From positions 1 to 64,000 of the forward strand of contig NZ_JAQPPK010000009.1 in NCBI RefSeq assembly GCF_029952445.1: DNA of 64,000 bases, in the 5' to 3' direction. Positions 10,496 to 19,768 of the stretch are shown one piece after another. Within the stretch, counting starts at the first letter, position 1; each line of letters opens with the position of its first letter. The notes under the pieces are model-generated. The model did not search any database and was not told where the DNA came from. It saw only the letters and a program-made list of their open reading frames with translations. The position numbers and the translations under genes are program-made. This DNA comes from Paenarthrobacter nitroguajacolicus (GTDB lineage Bacteria; Actinomycetota; Actinomycetes; Actinomycetales; Micrococcaceae).

Positions 10496-12121
10496 TCAGC
10501 GGATCAGGCCGTGCTCAAAGGCGTAGCCGGTTGCGGCTGCCCGCGAGGGGACGCCGAGTTTTGACAGGATGTTGCTCACGTGCCTGGCCACGGTCTTCTC
10601 ACTGAGGTAGAGGTCCCGGGCTATGGTCCGGTTCGCCTGCCCGCCGGCAACCAGCCGCAGCACCTCGAGTTCACGGCTGGTCAGCGGAGAGGCACTTTGA
10701 CCCTTTTCACCGAGGAGTTCCAGGATCCGGCTGACGTCCGGCGTCGCCCCGAGATCCGCGAATTCGGCCTGTGCGGCTTCGAATTCCATGGCGGCTGAAC
10801 CGGTATCGCCAAGTTCCGAGCATGCCTGCCCTGCCAACACCCTGCATTGGGCGGCGCCATAAGGAGCCTCCAGGCTGTACCAAAGCCGCCATCCTTTCCT
10901 CGCCTCAACCAGGCAGGCGTTCGCGTTTCCCTCAGCGAGCAGAACAGTGGCTTCTGACTGGGCAGCAAGAGCCTGCTCCAAGGGTCTGTCATCGCCAACC
11001 GACGCCACGAACTCATCGGCGGCGGCCCGTGCCGCCTTGACGTCACCTGCAGCAAGTTCCACCTCGACAGCGGCAGGCAGGAGTCGACGGCGGTTGGCCG
11101 GGTCGGAGCCGGACAGGGCACGGCGGAGCATCGCCTGCGCCTGTGGTCCCTTGTGGCGCCCGGCAAGGAGGAGCGCCAGCCCCGGCAAGGCTTCGAACCC
11201 GGTTTCGGCGGCCTTGGCATATGCGTCCATGGCTTCATCGTCACGGCCGGTCAGGCGGAACAGCTCGCCTTGAAGGTACCAAGCGCCCCACATCGCTTCA
11301 GGATCACCGTGGGTGGAACGGTCCTGAGCGATTCGGAGGGCGGTCATCGCGTCTTCCCAAGCGCCGTGCAACATGAACAACTCCGCCCGGTGCGACTGGC
11401 ACTGCCCACTGAACATCACCATGTCCGGCTGCTGCCCACACCACCGGGCCAGCGCGGCCGTCCATTCGTGGGCCCGCTGCACGTCCAAAGTCAGGCGGCA
11501 AGTTCCAATGACCGCACAGTAGATGATGCCCGACGGAATAGGCGATACCTCCCCTGCGGTCACCGAGACCATCACTTCGTCCAGGAATCCGAGGCCTTCG
11601 TCCCGGAACCCCAAGGTGATGCGGGAAGTCCCCAGGCCCAACTGACCCAACGCGGTCAGGTCTCGGTCATGGAACCGTTGTCCCACAGCCAAAGCCCGGC
11701 CGAAGAGCTCGTTGCTGGCTTCCGGATCTCCCCCGTACATAGCCCTTAAGGCTGAGGGGATCAGGAGGTAGCCTTCAGCCTCGGTAGGGTCATCCATCCC
11801 CTCCACCAGATGCTGTGCCCGCACCATCCAACCAGAACCCCGTGCAGGCTCGCCAAGGTTCATGAGGTACAGGACCAGCCACGCTGCACAGCGGGCCGCT
11901 CCAGCCATATCACCCATGGTCACGTATTCATCGTGGGCGCGTGTCAGGTAAGTTTCGCCCTCGGCCTCCTTGCCCAGGAGCATGGCCACAGAGGCTACGA
12001 GTTCGATGTCCTGGGGAGGCAGGCCGCCTTCGGTGTCCGCCCGGGAGAGACATTCCAAGGCATCGCTCCAGCGATGTTCGGTGAACGCCGAGCGTCCGAG
12101 GTCCAAGGTTGTGACCGGCAT
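10496..12121 (-). CDS. LuxR-family transcriptional regulator with TPR-like body
   Basis: A 541-residue protein. Residues 1-~460 are alanine-rich helical repeats resembling tetratricopeptide units, with no nucleotide-binding P-loop. The C-terminal 65 residues form a LuxR/NarL helix-turn-helix: [19 protein letters not shown], then [20 protein letters not shown]. It resembles LAL/MalT-like regulators that have lost the ATPase domain. Its signal and targets are unknown. It is monocistronic on the minus strand, ending 106 bp from the small membrane-protein gene, which could be a target. Confidence 0.85.
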   Translation of the reverse strand: MPVTTLDLGRSAFTEHRWSDALECLSRADTEGGLPPQDIELVASVAMLLGKEAEGETYLTRAHDEYVTMGDMAGAARCAAWLVLYLMNLGEPARGSGWMVRAQHLVEGMDDPTEAEGYLLIPSALRAMYGGDPEASNELFGRALAVGQRFHDRDLTALGQLGLGTSRITLGFRDEGLGFLDEVMVSVTAGEVSPIPSGIIYCAVIGTCRLTLDVQRAHEWTAALARWCGQQPDMVMFSGQCQSHRAELFMLHGAWEDAMTALRIAQDRSTHGDPEAMWGAWYLQGELFRLTGRDDEAMDAYAKAAETGFEALPGLALLLAGRHKGPQAQAMLRRALSGSDPANRRRLLPAAVEVELAAGDVKAARAAADEFVASVGDDRPLEQALAAQSEATVLLAEGNANACLVEARKGWRLWYSLEAPYGAAQCRVLAGQACSELGDTGSAAMEFEAAQAEFADLGATPDVSRILELLGEKGQSASPLTSRELEVLRLVAGGQANRTIARDLYLSEKTVARHVSNILSKLGVPSRAAATGYAFEHGLIR

Positions 12122-12244
12122 GGCAATGACTCATCCCGCGACCGGGAACAGCCCGGTTGGCGCACCCAAGCCGCCGTCTTAGCGTCAGGTTACCGCCGCC
12201 GTCGTACGTCCACAATAGCTTGCGCCGCAGCTGACTGGAGGCGC

Positions 12245-12279
12245 GAAAAAGCCCCGGCCGCGCGAACGTGACCGGGGCT
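12245..12279 (-). terminator. Rho-independent terminator after groEL
   Basis: On the minus strand AGCCCCGG pairs with CCGGGGCT across a GC-rich loop and is followed by TTTTTC. It lies 14 bp past the groEL stop and is a textbook terminator. Confidence 0.85.
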
Positions 12280-12292
12280 TCTTCAGCAGGTG

Positions 12293-13990
<1,698 letters not shown>

Positions 13991-14287
13991 TTACTTTACG
14001 ACGATCGCAAGGACGTCGCGGGCGGACAGAACGAGGTACTCGCTGCCACCGGTCTTGACTTCGGTTCCACCGTACTTGGAGTAGATGACGACGTCGCCAA
14101 CAGCTACGTCAACCGGTACGCGGTTGCCGTTGTCATCGAAGCGGCCGGGGCCGATTGCAACAACTTCGCCTTCCTGCGGCTTCTCCTGTGCGGAGTCCGG
14201 AATAACCAGGCCGGAAGCCGTGGTCTGCTCTGCTTCGAGCGGGCGAACAACAATACGATCCTCAAGAGGCTTAATCGAGACCGACAC
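13991..14287 (-). CDS. groES: Co-chaperonin GroES
   Basis: A 98-residue co-chaperonin that caps the GroEL ring. It contains [19 protein letters not shown], the mobile-loop region [17 protein letters not shown] and YSKYGGTEV, all typical. The GTG start at 14287 ([10 protein letters not shown]) is preceded by AAGGAGA seven bases away. An upstream in-frame start at 14317 would add ten non-conserved residues. It is first gene of the heat-shock operon controlled by the CIRCE operators at 14383-14455. Confidence 0.96.
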   Translation of the reverse strand: MSVSIKPLEDRIVVRPLEAEQTTASGLVIPDSAQEKPQEGEVVAIGPGRFDDNGNRVPVDVAVGDVVIYSKYGGTEVKTGGSEYLVLSARDVLAIVVK

Positions 14288-14382
14288 TCGGACTCTCCTT
14301 TTCATGAGCTGATTCATGGACTAAGAACTAGGGTGCCTTGGCGTACAACCGTCGTCGCGGTGCCGGTGAACGCCTGGCGTGA

Positions 14383-14409
14383 TTAGCACCCTCCGGGGGA
14401 GAGTGCTAA
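14383..14409 (-). promoter_or_regulatory. CIRCE operator 1 (HrcA site)
   Basis: The half-sites TTAGCACCC and GAGTGCTAA are separated by nine bases, one mismatch from the CIRCE consensus TTAGCACTC-N9-GAGTGCTAA. HrcA binding here would repress groES-groEL. It lies just downstream of the predicted -10. Confidence 0.92.
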
Positions 14410-14413
14410 CTAG

Positions 14414-14443
14414 ACTCTATGTAAGGCGTTAGCACTCGGTCAA
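14414..14443 (-). promoter_or_regulatory. Predicted SigA promoter of groES-groEL
   Basis: On the minus strand TTGACC (14438-14443) and TAGAGT (14414-14419) are separated by 18 bp, a good -35/-10 pair. The -35 lies in the spacer of CIRCE 2 and transcription would start at the edge of CIRCE 1, so HrcA bound at either site would block polymerase. Confidence 0.7.
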
Positions 14444-14455
14444 GGTGAGTGCCAG
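14429..14455 (-). promoter_or_regulatory. CIRCE operator 2 (HrcA site)
   Basis: TTAGCACTC and GAGTGCCAG flank nine bases. The left half is perfect and the right half has two mismatches. It overlaps the predicted -35 element of the groES promoter. Confidence 0.85.
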
Positions 14456-14479
14456 CATTTCGTCATGGGTGAACGTAGG

Positions 14480-14842
14480 TCACTGGTCCGTGAGGTCGTC
14501 CAGATCGTAGTCCTGGCCGTCGTCGTCCTCATCCAAAGGTTCGTTGCCGCGGTTCAGGTAGAGCACCACTGCCGAGGCCACCGCCGCGACGCCGGAGACG
14601 ACCAGCGCGATGATGCCGCCCAGTCGAGCCCCGCTGTAAAGATCGCGGATGTCGCGTGCCTCTTCCGTGGGGTCGTTCACGCTCTTGCCGGTAACGGAAT
14701 AAGCTGCCGCGTTGAAGGAGTCCAGTGCGAAGATGACGATCAGAAGGCCGATGCAGACTACCGCGATGACAGCTCCTGCAATCAGGGCGGGCCGGGCATA
14801 CTTGGTGAGGCGGGAGGGTTGCGGTGCTGCGTTGTCGTCCAT
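14480..14842 (-). CDS. Small two-helix membrane protein of unknown function
   Basis: The 120-residue protein has membrane segments at about residues 19-41 and 74-96, separated by a polar stretch with an acidic helix (DPTEEARDIRDLYSGARLGG), and an acidic C-terminal tail rich in Asp. I do not recognise a family. It starts at ATG 14842 and ends 25 bp before the second CIRCE site. The heat-shock promoter starts after its stop codon and its own transcript would run into that region. It is divergent from the methyltransferase gene. Confidence 0.7.
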   Translation of the reverse strand: MDDNAAPQPSRLTKYARPALIAGAVIAVVCIGLLIVIFALDSFNAAAYSVTGKSVNDPTEEARDIRDLYSGARLGGIIALVVSGVAAVASAVVLYLNRGNEPLDEDDDGQDYDLDDLTDQ

Positions 14843-14909
14843 GAAAACAACCCTATCCGGCTGATCCGGCAGTCACCCCGGCATGACGCGCGACGCTAGG
14901 CTTGTTCCC

Positions 14910-16139
14910 ATGCCTCATGCACCGCAGGAACAGATCGCGCCCTTGCTGACCACTGAAGGATGGGAACTTCTTGCCTCGCTGGGGCCATACCGCGAGGCTG
15001 ATGCGTTCGCCGTCAATGCCAACCTCCGCAAGGCCGGCCACTCCCCCGACCTCGTGGCCGCTGTTTTGACCCAGTCCCGCCTCCGGACCCGCGCCGAGGC
15101 GAAATTCGGTGAATTCGCCCGGCAAATGCTGTTCACGCAGGCCGGGCTGGAGCAGGCCACCCGCTTGAACGTCGCCGCCCGGCATGCCGAACGTTTCGTC
15201 CAGGCCGGCATCACCCATGTTGCCGACCTTGGCTGCGGCCTTGGTGCCGATTCCATGGCGATGGCATCCATGGACATCGCCGTCACCGCCGTGGAAATGG
15301 ACGAAACCACCGCCGCCTGCGCCATGATCAACCTCATGCCATTTCCGCATGCCACCGTGGTGCACTCGGATGCCGTGTCAGTGGACCTCGAAGGGATCGA
15401 CGGCGTGTGGCTGGACCCCGCCAGGCGCACCACCTCCACGTCCGGGACCAAGAGGATCTGGGATCCGGAGGCTTTCTCGCCCCCGTTGTCCTTCGTTGAA
15501 AGCCTGGCTGCGACCGGGCGCGCAGTAGGCGTGAAGATGGGCCCGGGCATCCCCCACGACTCCGTCCCTTCCAACTGCGAGGCCCAATGGGTTTCCGTGG
15601 GCGGCGATGTCACCGAGGCCACGCTGTGGTTCAACTCCGTGGGCCGCCCGGGAATCCGCCGTGCCGCCTTGGTCATTGGCGCGCAGGGCGCTGCCGAAAT
15701 CACCAGCGGTGAGGACTTCGACGGCGGTCCGGTAGCCGCCGTCGGGCCTGTTGAAGGCTTCCTCTATGAACCGGACGGTGCCCTGATCCGCGCGGGGCTG
15801 GTTGCCGACGTCGCTGAACGCCTGGGCGGGCACCTGGTTGACGAGCACATCGCCTACATCTGCGCTCCCGAACTGCACGACACACCTTTTGCCCGCGCGT
15901 ACAAGGTGCTGGAAGTGATGCCCTTCAACGTCAAAGCCCTCAAGGGATGGGTCAGGAGCAACGGCATCACCGTCCTGGACATCAAGAAACGTGGCACCGC
16001 GGTAACTCCTGAAGAGCTCCGGAAACAGCTGCTGCCGGCAAAGCCCGCCAAGGGCATGGAAGCCAAAACAGCCACCCTTGTCCTCACCAGGATCGGCGAG
16101 GAGAGAGTGGCTGTGGTGGTGGAACCAGTGACTGCCTGA
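14910..16139 (+). CDS. Class I SAM-dependent methyltransferase with THUMP-like C-terminus
   Basis: A protein of about 409 residues. A helical N-terminal region (PLLTTEGWELLASLGPY, later RAEAKFGEFARQMLFTQAG) precedes a Rossmann methyltransferase fold with motif I VADLGCGLGADSMAMA near residue 103. The C-terminal part (GWVRSNGITVLDIKKRGTAV) matches the THUMP-like domain found in this uncharacterised actinobacterial family. RNA methylation is the likely role. It starts at ATG 14910, where family similarity begins. ATG 14883 is also possible, since neither start has a strong ribosome site. It converges with the aroE-like gene, four bases away. Confidence 0.82.
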   Translation: MPHAPQEQIAPLLTTEGWELLASLGPYREADAFAVNANLRKAGHSPDLVAAVLTQSRLRTRAEAKFGEFARQMLFTQAGLEQATRLNVAARHAERFVQAGITHVADLGCGLGADSMAMASMDIAVTAVEMDETTAACAMINLMPFPHATVVHSDAVSVDLEGIDGVWLDPARRTTSTSGTKRIWDPEAFSPPLSFVESLAATGRAVGVKMGPGIPHDSVPSNCEAQWVSVGGDVTEATLWFNSVGRPGIRRAALVIGAQGAAEITSGEDFDGGPVAAVGPVEGFLYEPDGALIRAGLVADVAERLGGHLVDEHIAYICAPELHDTPFARAYKVLEVMPFNVKALKGWVRSNGITVLDIKKRGTAVTPEELRKQLLPAKPAKGMEAKTATLVLTRIGEERVAVVVEPVTA

Positions 16140-16143
16140 GGCG

Positions 16144-16956
16144 TCAGCGACGCGAGAATTCCGACGCTTCGCGCACCTGTCCGGGCGTCGGACGCACTCC
16201 TGTGTACAGGACGAATTGTTCCTCCGCCTGGATGGCAATGACTTCGGCGCCCGTGATCACCGGCTTTCCGGCAGACCGCGCGGCCTTGATGAGCGGTGTC
16301 TCGGACGGCAGCGCCACGACGTCGAAAACCACCTGCGAGGCGGCGATCGTAGCGTCGTCGAAGGACTGGGCGGCTTCATCCGCACCGGTCATGCCCAGCG
16401 GAGTGACGTTGATGATGAGGTCCGCCGTTGCCCCGTTGACATCGTCCTGCCAGGCGAAGCCGTAGAGGTCAGCCAGCGCACGGCCTGCGGTTTCATTCCG
16501 CGCCACAATGGTGACCGCAGTGAAACCGGCATCCCTGAGGGCTGCGGCAACAGCCTTGGCCATTCCTCCGGCACCGCGCAACAGCACGGAATGGCCCGCA
16601 GGAACCTGGTGATCTTTCAGCAGCCGGGCGATCGCGATGTAATCGGTGTTGTAGGCGGTCAGGACGCCGTCGTCGTTCACGATCGTGTTCACCGAATCGA
16701 TGGCCTTGGCAGAGGGATCAAGCACGTCCACCAACGGAATAACAGCTTCCTTGTAGGGCATGGACACCGCGGCGCCCCGGATGGGGAGGCCGCGGATGCC
16801 CGCTACCGCGAGGGTGATGTCCGCAGGAGCGAATGCCTTGTAGATAAAGTTCAAGCCGAGCAGATCGTACAAATAATTGTGGAAGCGGGTCCCGATATTG
16901 CTGGGGCGGGCCGCGAGCGAAATGCACAAGGACATGTCTTTATTCAGGATGGGCAT
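16144..16956 (-). CDS. Shikimate dehydrogenase-like oxidoreductase (AroE family, atypical substrate loop)
   Basis: A 270-residue AroE-fold protein. The catalytic lysine is kept in SMPYKEAV (near residue 69), the substrate asparagine in SVNTIV, the aspartate in YNTDYIAI (near 105), and the NAD(P) loop in LLRGAGGMAKAVAAAL (from ~120). The N-terminal shikimate-binding SxS segment is replaced by SLAARPSNIGTRFHNYL, and the glycines of GxNTDxxG are changed, so it may not be the housekeeping aroE. ATG 16956 is chosen because the longer reading needs a TTG. It lies 39 bp after the alternative L36 gene with no strong terminator between, so it is probably the last gene of the zinc-responsive operon. 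Confidence 0.8.
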   Translation of the reverse strand: MPILNKDMSLCISLAARPSNIGTRFHNYLYDLLGLNFIYKAFAPADITLAVAGIRGLPIRGAAVSMPYKEAVIPLVDVLDPSAKAIDSVNTIVNDDGVLTAYNTDYIAIARLLKDHQVPAGHSVLLRGAGGMAKAVAAALRDAGFTAVTIVARNETAGRALADLYGFAWQDDVNGATADLIINVTPLGMTGADEAAQSFDDATIAASQVVFDVVALPSETPLIKAARSAGKPVITGAEVIAIQAEEQFVLYTGVRPTPGQVREASEFSRR

Positions 16957-16995
16957 CCACCCATTAAACAACGCCCTGTTGATACTGGAGCCCGG

Positions 16996-17118
16996 TTACC
17001 CCTGGCGCGCCTTCATCCGCGGGTTGTTCTTATTGATGACGAACGTGCGGCCACGCCGACGGACGATTTGCGCCCCGGGGATCTTCTTGAGGGCACGCAG
17101 CGAGTTCCTGACCTTCAT
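16996..17118 (-). CDS. rpmJ: Alternative ribosomal protein L36, zinc-free (C-) type
   Basis: A 40-residue protein starting [19 protein letters not shown] and ending [12 protein letters not shown]. It is an L36 without the four zinc ligands (CxxC...C...H) that are present in the alpha-operon copy at 59704-59817. In bacteria with two forms, the C- copy replaces the zinc-binding one during zinc shortage, releasing zinc from ribosomes. ATG 17118 has the strong site AAAAGGAG. It follows the COG0523 gene by 42 bp, which supports shared Zur control. Confidence 0.93.
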   Translation of the reverse strand: MKVRNSLRALKKIPGAQIVRRRGRTFVINKNNPRMKARQG

Positions 17119-17160
17119 GGTGTTTCTCCTTTTCCTGGTGGTTAGGTTTGGTGGGTCGAT

Positions 17161-18315
17161 TTAGAGGGCATTGCTCAGATCCAGGGGATCTTCCCAAACG
17201 CCGGAATCCGCATGCATTTCGGCTTCGGTCAACTGGCAGCGGTCCAGAAGCTCGCGGACTTCCTGGGGATCGACGTCTTGTGAATAGCCGGTAATGGCCA
17301 GGACGGTGCCGCGGTCCCCGTAGCTTGGCTGCCAGTCGAGGGCAGCATCTACGTCCACGCCCTGATGATGGCGTTGGCCGGTTGCCCCGGGTGCTCGATC
17401 ATTCGAGTCGGCCAGCCACTTCCCCGTGCTTTCGAGCCAGACCCTTGGCCCTATGCCTTGAACAGCGATCCGGATTTCCGGGGCCGACGCAATCCACAGA
17501 CGCCCCCGCAACCAATGCGTTCCGCTCGCCAGATGCGGCAGCGCGTCACGGAACCGGCCCGGATGCAGGGGACGGCCGGCTTTATGAAGCACGGTGGTGA
17601 AGGAACCCCGCGAGTCGCTGGCAGGCAGACGCACGACGCCGGGCCGGTTGCGGGCCGCTGCTTCGGCGGGGTCGAAGCAGCCCGGCCGGAATACGTCGGC
17701 CGGCCCCACCAGGTTGGCGTGGGGCGCCAGTTCGCCCAGGAGCTCCTCTCCTGTCAGCCATGGTTCCGTCCCTTCGCCGGCCTCCCCGGACAACACAGCG
17801 CCCAAACCCGGGGCCATGAGCACCGTGTCCACCTGCCCGAATTCCCCAACGAGGAACTCACCGCTGGTGCGCTCATCGGTGGGCATGGAGGTGAAGCCGG
17901 ACTCGAACAGCGTATGGCGATCCCAAATATGGTTGTCCACGTCCGCAGGGTCCACTGCCAAAACTGCGTTGTCGATGACCACCGGCCCCTCCAGGCTGCG
18001 ACGGAGCTCCGCCAGGGCCATGCCCGTGGCGACACCTGGCGGCAGGCCAAGGACCACGTGGCCGAAACCGGACGCGGCGAGCCGTTCCGCCGTCGGGACT
18101 ACATCCAACCTGACCGTGCAGCTAAGGCAACCATGTTCCAGTACCGTCGTCTCCCGTTCGATCAGCCTGCCTTCCCTATAGACCCGCCGCAGGACCAACG
18201 AACCATCCAGGAGGTCGTGGAGGACCACCACGGAATTTCCGTGGGTGCGGCCAAGCCGCTCTGTGGCCGACTCGCGGCATTGGCTGTCCAGGGAACTGAC
18301 GACGGTGAAGTGCAT
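17161..18315 (-). CDS. COG0523/CobW-like protein lacking the P-loop; predicted zinc-starvation factor
   Basis: A 384-residue relative of the COG0523 G3E GTPases. It keeps the family cysteine motif as HGCLSCTVR (Cys63 and Cys66, in place of CxCC) and the C-terminal CobW-like region (HPGRFRDALPHLASGTHWLRG, GKWLAD). The N-terminal GxxxxGK[ST] P-loop is absent: the first strand runs MHFTVVSSLDSQCRESATE. Its GTPase activity is therefore doubtful. Similar degenerate Zur-regulated proteins occur in other actinobacteria (Rv0106 of M. tuberculosis, from memory). It starts at ATG 18315, six bases after a predicted -10 element, so the transcript would be leaderless. It heads the operon with L36 (C-) and an AroE-like gene. 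Confidence 0.85.
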   Translation of the reverse strand: MHFTVVSSLDSQCRESATERLGRTHGNSVVVLHDLLDGSLVLRRVYREGRLIERETTVLEHGCLSCTVRLDVVPTAERLAASGFGHVVLGLPPGVATGMALAELRRSLEGPVVIDNAVLAVDPADVDNHIWDRHTLFESGFTSMPTDERTSGEFLVGEFGQVDTVLMAPGLGAVLSGEAGEGTEPWLTGEELLGELAPHANLVGPADVFRPGCFDPAEAAARNRPGVVRLPASDSRGSFTTVLHKAGRPLHPGRFRDALPHLASGTHWLRGRLWIASAPEIRIAVQGIGPRVWLESTGKWLADSNDRAPGATGQRHHQGVDVDAALDWQPSYGDRGTVLAITGYSQDVDPQEVRELLDRCQLTEAEMHADSGVWEDPLDLSNAL

Positions 18316-18321
18316 GGAAGG

Positions 18322-18350
18322 ATTCTAATGCGAATCATTCTCAATAGCAA
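18322..18350 (-). promoter_or_regulatory. Predicted promoter of the zinc operon (leaderless)
   Basis: On the minus strand TTGCTA (18345-18350) and TAGAAT (18322-18327) are separated by exactly 17 bp. Only six bases separate the -10 from the ATG at 18315, so transcription should start at or next to the start codon. Confidence 0.65.
18329..18343. promoter_or_regulatory. Zur-box-like palindrome
   Basis: TGCGAATCATTCTCA fits the dyad TGnGAATnATTCnCA, close to the actinobacterial Zur operator (core GAAAATnATTTTC). It fills the spacer of the predicted promoter of the COG0523-rpmJ operon, where a bound repressor would block polymerase. The Zur assignment rests on similarity to the known site pattern and on the operon content. 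Confidence 0.75.
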
Positions 18351-18463
18351 ACCGAGTAGGAATGACCCTGCCTCATCACGCAATTACCGTGGTTCCCGCT
18401 GCATTAGACTTGATCCGACCGCTGGCGGCCCCGCAGCGGGGAACTATGCCCGGCCGAAACAAC

Positions 18464-18497
18464 ACATTGCCGGACAGTACACATTGCCGGGAAGTAC
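18464..18497. repeat. Two-copy 17-bp tandem repeat in the leader of the GCS2-type ligase gene
   Basis: ACATTGCCGGACAGTAC (18464-18480) is followed at once by ACATTGCCGGGAAGTAC (18481-18497), with 15 of 17 bases identical. It ends 16 bp before the GTG start at 18514. It could be a duplicated regulator site or a simple slippage product. Confidence 0.6.
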
Positions 18498-18513
18498 AAA
18501 TTGAGGGGACTAC

Positions 18514-19665
18514 GTGCAGATTGATTTTGCGCCATCCAGGCAGTCGACACTGGGTGTGGAATGGGAGTTGGCGCTCGTCAATGCACGCACTGGGGAACTC
18601 GTATCCGTAGCAAATGATGTCCTCAAAGGCGTGGCAGCGAATCACCCCGACCTCAATGAGGACGACGAACACCCCCATATCAAGCGCGAACTGCTCCTCA
18701 ACACGGTGGAACTTGTCACCGGCATCTGCGAGACCGTCAAGGATGCCAAAGAGGACCTCAGCCGTTCCCTGGCAGCGGTGCGGGAAGTCACCGATCCCAT
18801 GGGCGTGGAAGTATTTTGTGCCGGCAGCCATCCCTTCAGCCCTCCCCTGCTCCAGCCGGTCACCGACAAAGAGCGCTACGCCAAACTGATCGAGCGCACC
18901 CAATGGTGGGGACGCCAGATGGTCATCTACGGCGTCCACGTCCACGTGGGCATCGACCGTAAGGAAAAAGTCCTTCCGATCCTGGATGGCCTAGTCAACT
19001 ACTTCCCGCACTTCCAGGCGTTGTCCGCCTCCAGCCCCTACTGGGCCGGTGAAGAGACAGGCTACGCGTCCCAGCGTGCGCTCATGTTCCAGCAGCTCCC
19101 CACGGCAGGGTTGCCCTTCCAGTTCGAAACTTGGGAGGCCTACGAGTCCTATGTCCAGGACATGTTCACCACGGGAGTGATCGATTCCACGTCAGAGATC
19201 CGCTGGGACATCCGCCCCGTCTCCAACCTGGGCACCATCGAGATGCGCATCTGCGATGGCCTTGCCACCCTTGAGGAAGTTGGCGCCATTGCGGCCCTGA
19301 CCCAATGCCTGGTGGACGAGTTCTCCTCCATCCTCGACGCCGGCGGGAGCATTCCCACCATGCCGCCGTGGCATGTGCAGGAGAACAAGTGGCGCGCCGC
19401 GCGGTACGGCATGGAAGCCATCATCATCCTCGATGCTGCCGGCAACGAGCAGCTTGTCACGGAGCACCTGGCGGAAACTGTTGCGCGCCTTGAGCCTGTA
19501 GCGGCCAAGCTTGGTTGTTCCGAAGAACTGGCAGACGTCCTGAAGATCGTGGATCGAGGTGCCAGCTACCAGCGGCAACGCCGCGTGGCGGCCGAACACA
19601 ACGGTGACCTGCAGGCAGTGGTCATGGACCTGGTTCAGCAGATGCGCAAAGGTCCGGACGCCTAA
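18514..19665 (+). CDS. Carboxylate-amine ligase, glutamate-cysteine ligase family 2 (YbdK type)
   Basis: The 383-residue protein opens with STLGVEWELALVNARTGEL, the GCS2 N-terminal motif. It also has YGVHVHVGIDRKEKVLPIL and WDIRPVSNLGTIEMRICDG, which form the ATP/Mg active site. YbdK-type enzymes have weak glutamate-cysteine ligase activity in vitro. Because this organism is expected to use mycothiol, not glutathione, the true product is unclear. The start is GTG 18514 with GAGGGG upstream. It stands alone, divergent from the zinc operon. Confidence 0.87.
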   Translation: MQIDFAPSRQSTLGVEWELALVNARTGELVSVANDVLKGVAANHPDLNEDDEHPHIKRELLLNTVELVTGICETVKDAKEDLSRSLAAVREVTDPMGVEVFCAGSHPFSPPLLQPVTDKERYAKLIERTQWWGRQMVIYGVHVHVGIDRKEKVLPILDGLVNYFPHFQALSASSPYWAGEETGYASQRALMFQQLPTAGLPFQFETWEAYESYVQDMFTTGVIDSTSEIRWDIRPVSNLGTIEMRICDGLATLEEVGAIAALTQCLVDEFSSILDAGGSIPTMPPWHVQENKWRAARYGMEAIIILDAAGNEQLVTEHLAETVARLEPVAAKLGCSEELADVLKIVDRGASYQRQRRVAAEHNGDLQAVVMDLVQQMRKGPDA

Positions 19666-19688
19666 GCCGGGAACGCCTGACCATTCGC

Positions 19689-19755
19689 AGCAACGCGGGG
19701 TCACTTATGGCCCATAAATGCCTTCGGGATGGGCCATAAGTGACCCCGCGTTGCT
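19689..19755. repeat. Long perfect palindrome (26-bp arms) between convergent genes
   Basis: Arms 19689-19714 and 19730-19755 are perfect reverse complements around a 15-nt loop. The arms contain GGGGTCACTTATGGCCCA. The element lies between the ligase gene and tsaD, which converge. It could terminate both transcripts, although no T-run follows, or be a copy of a dispersed palindromic element. Confidence 0.85.
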
Positions 19756-19768
19756 TGTTGGTGGAGCT

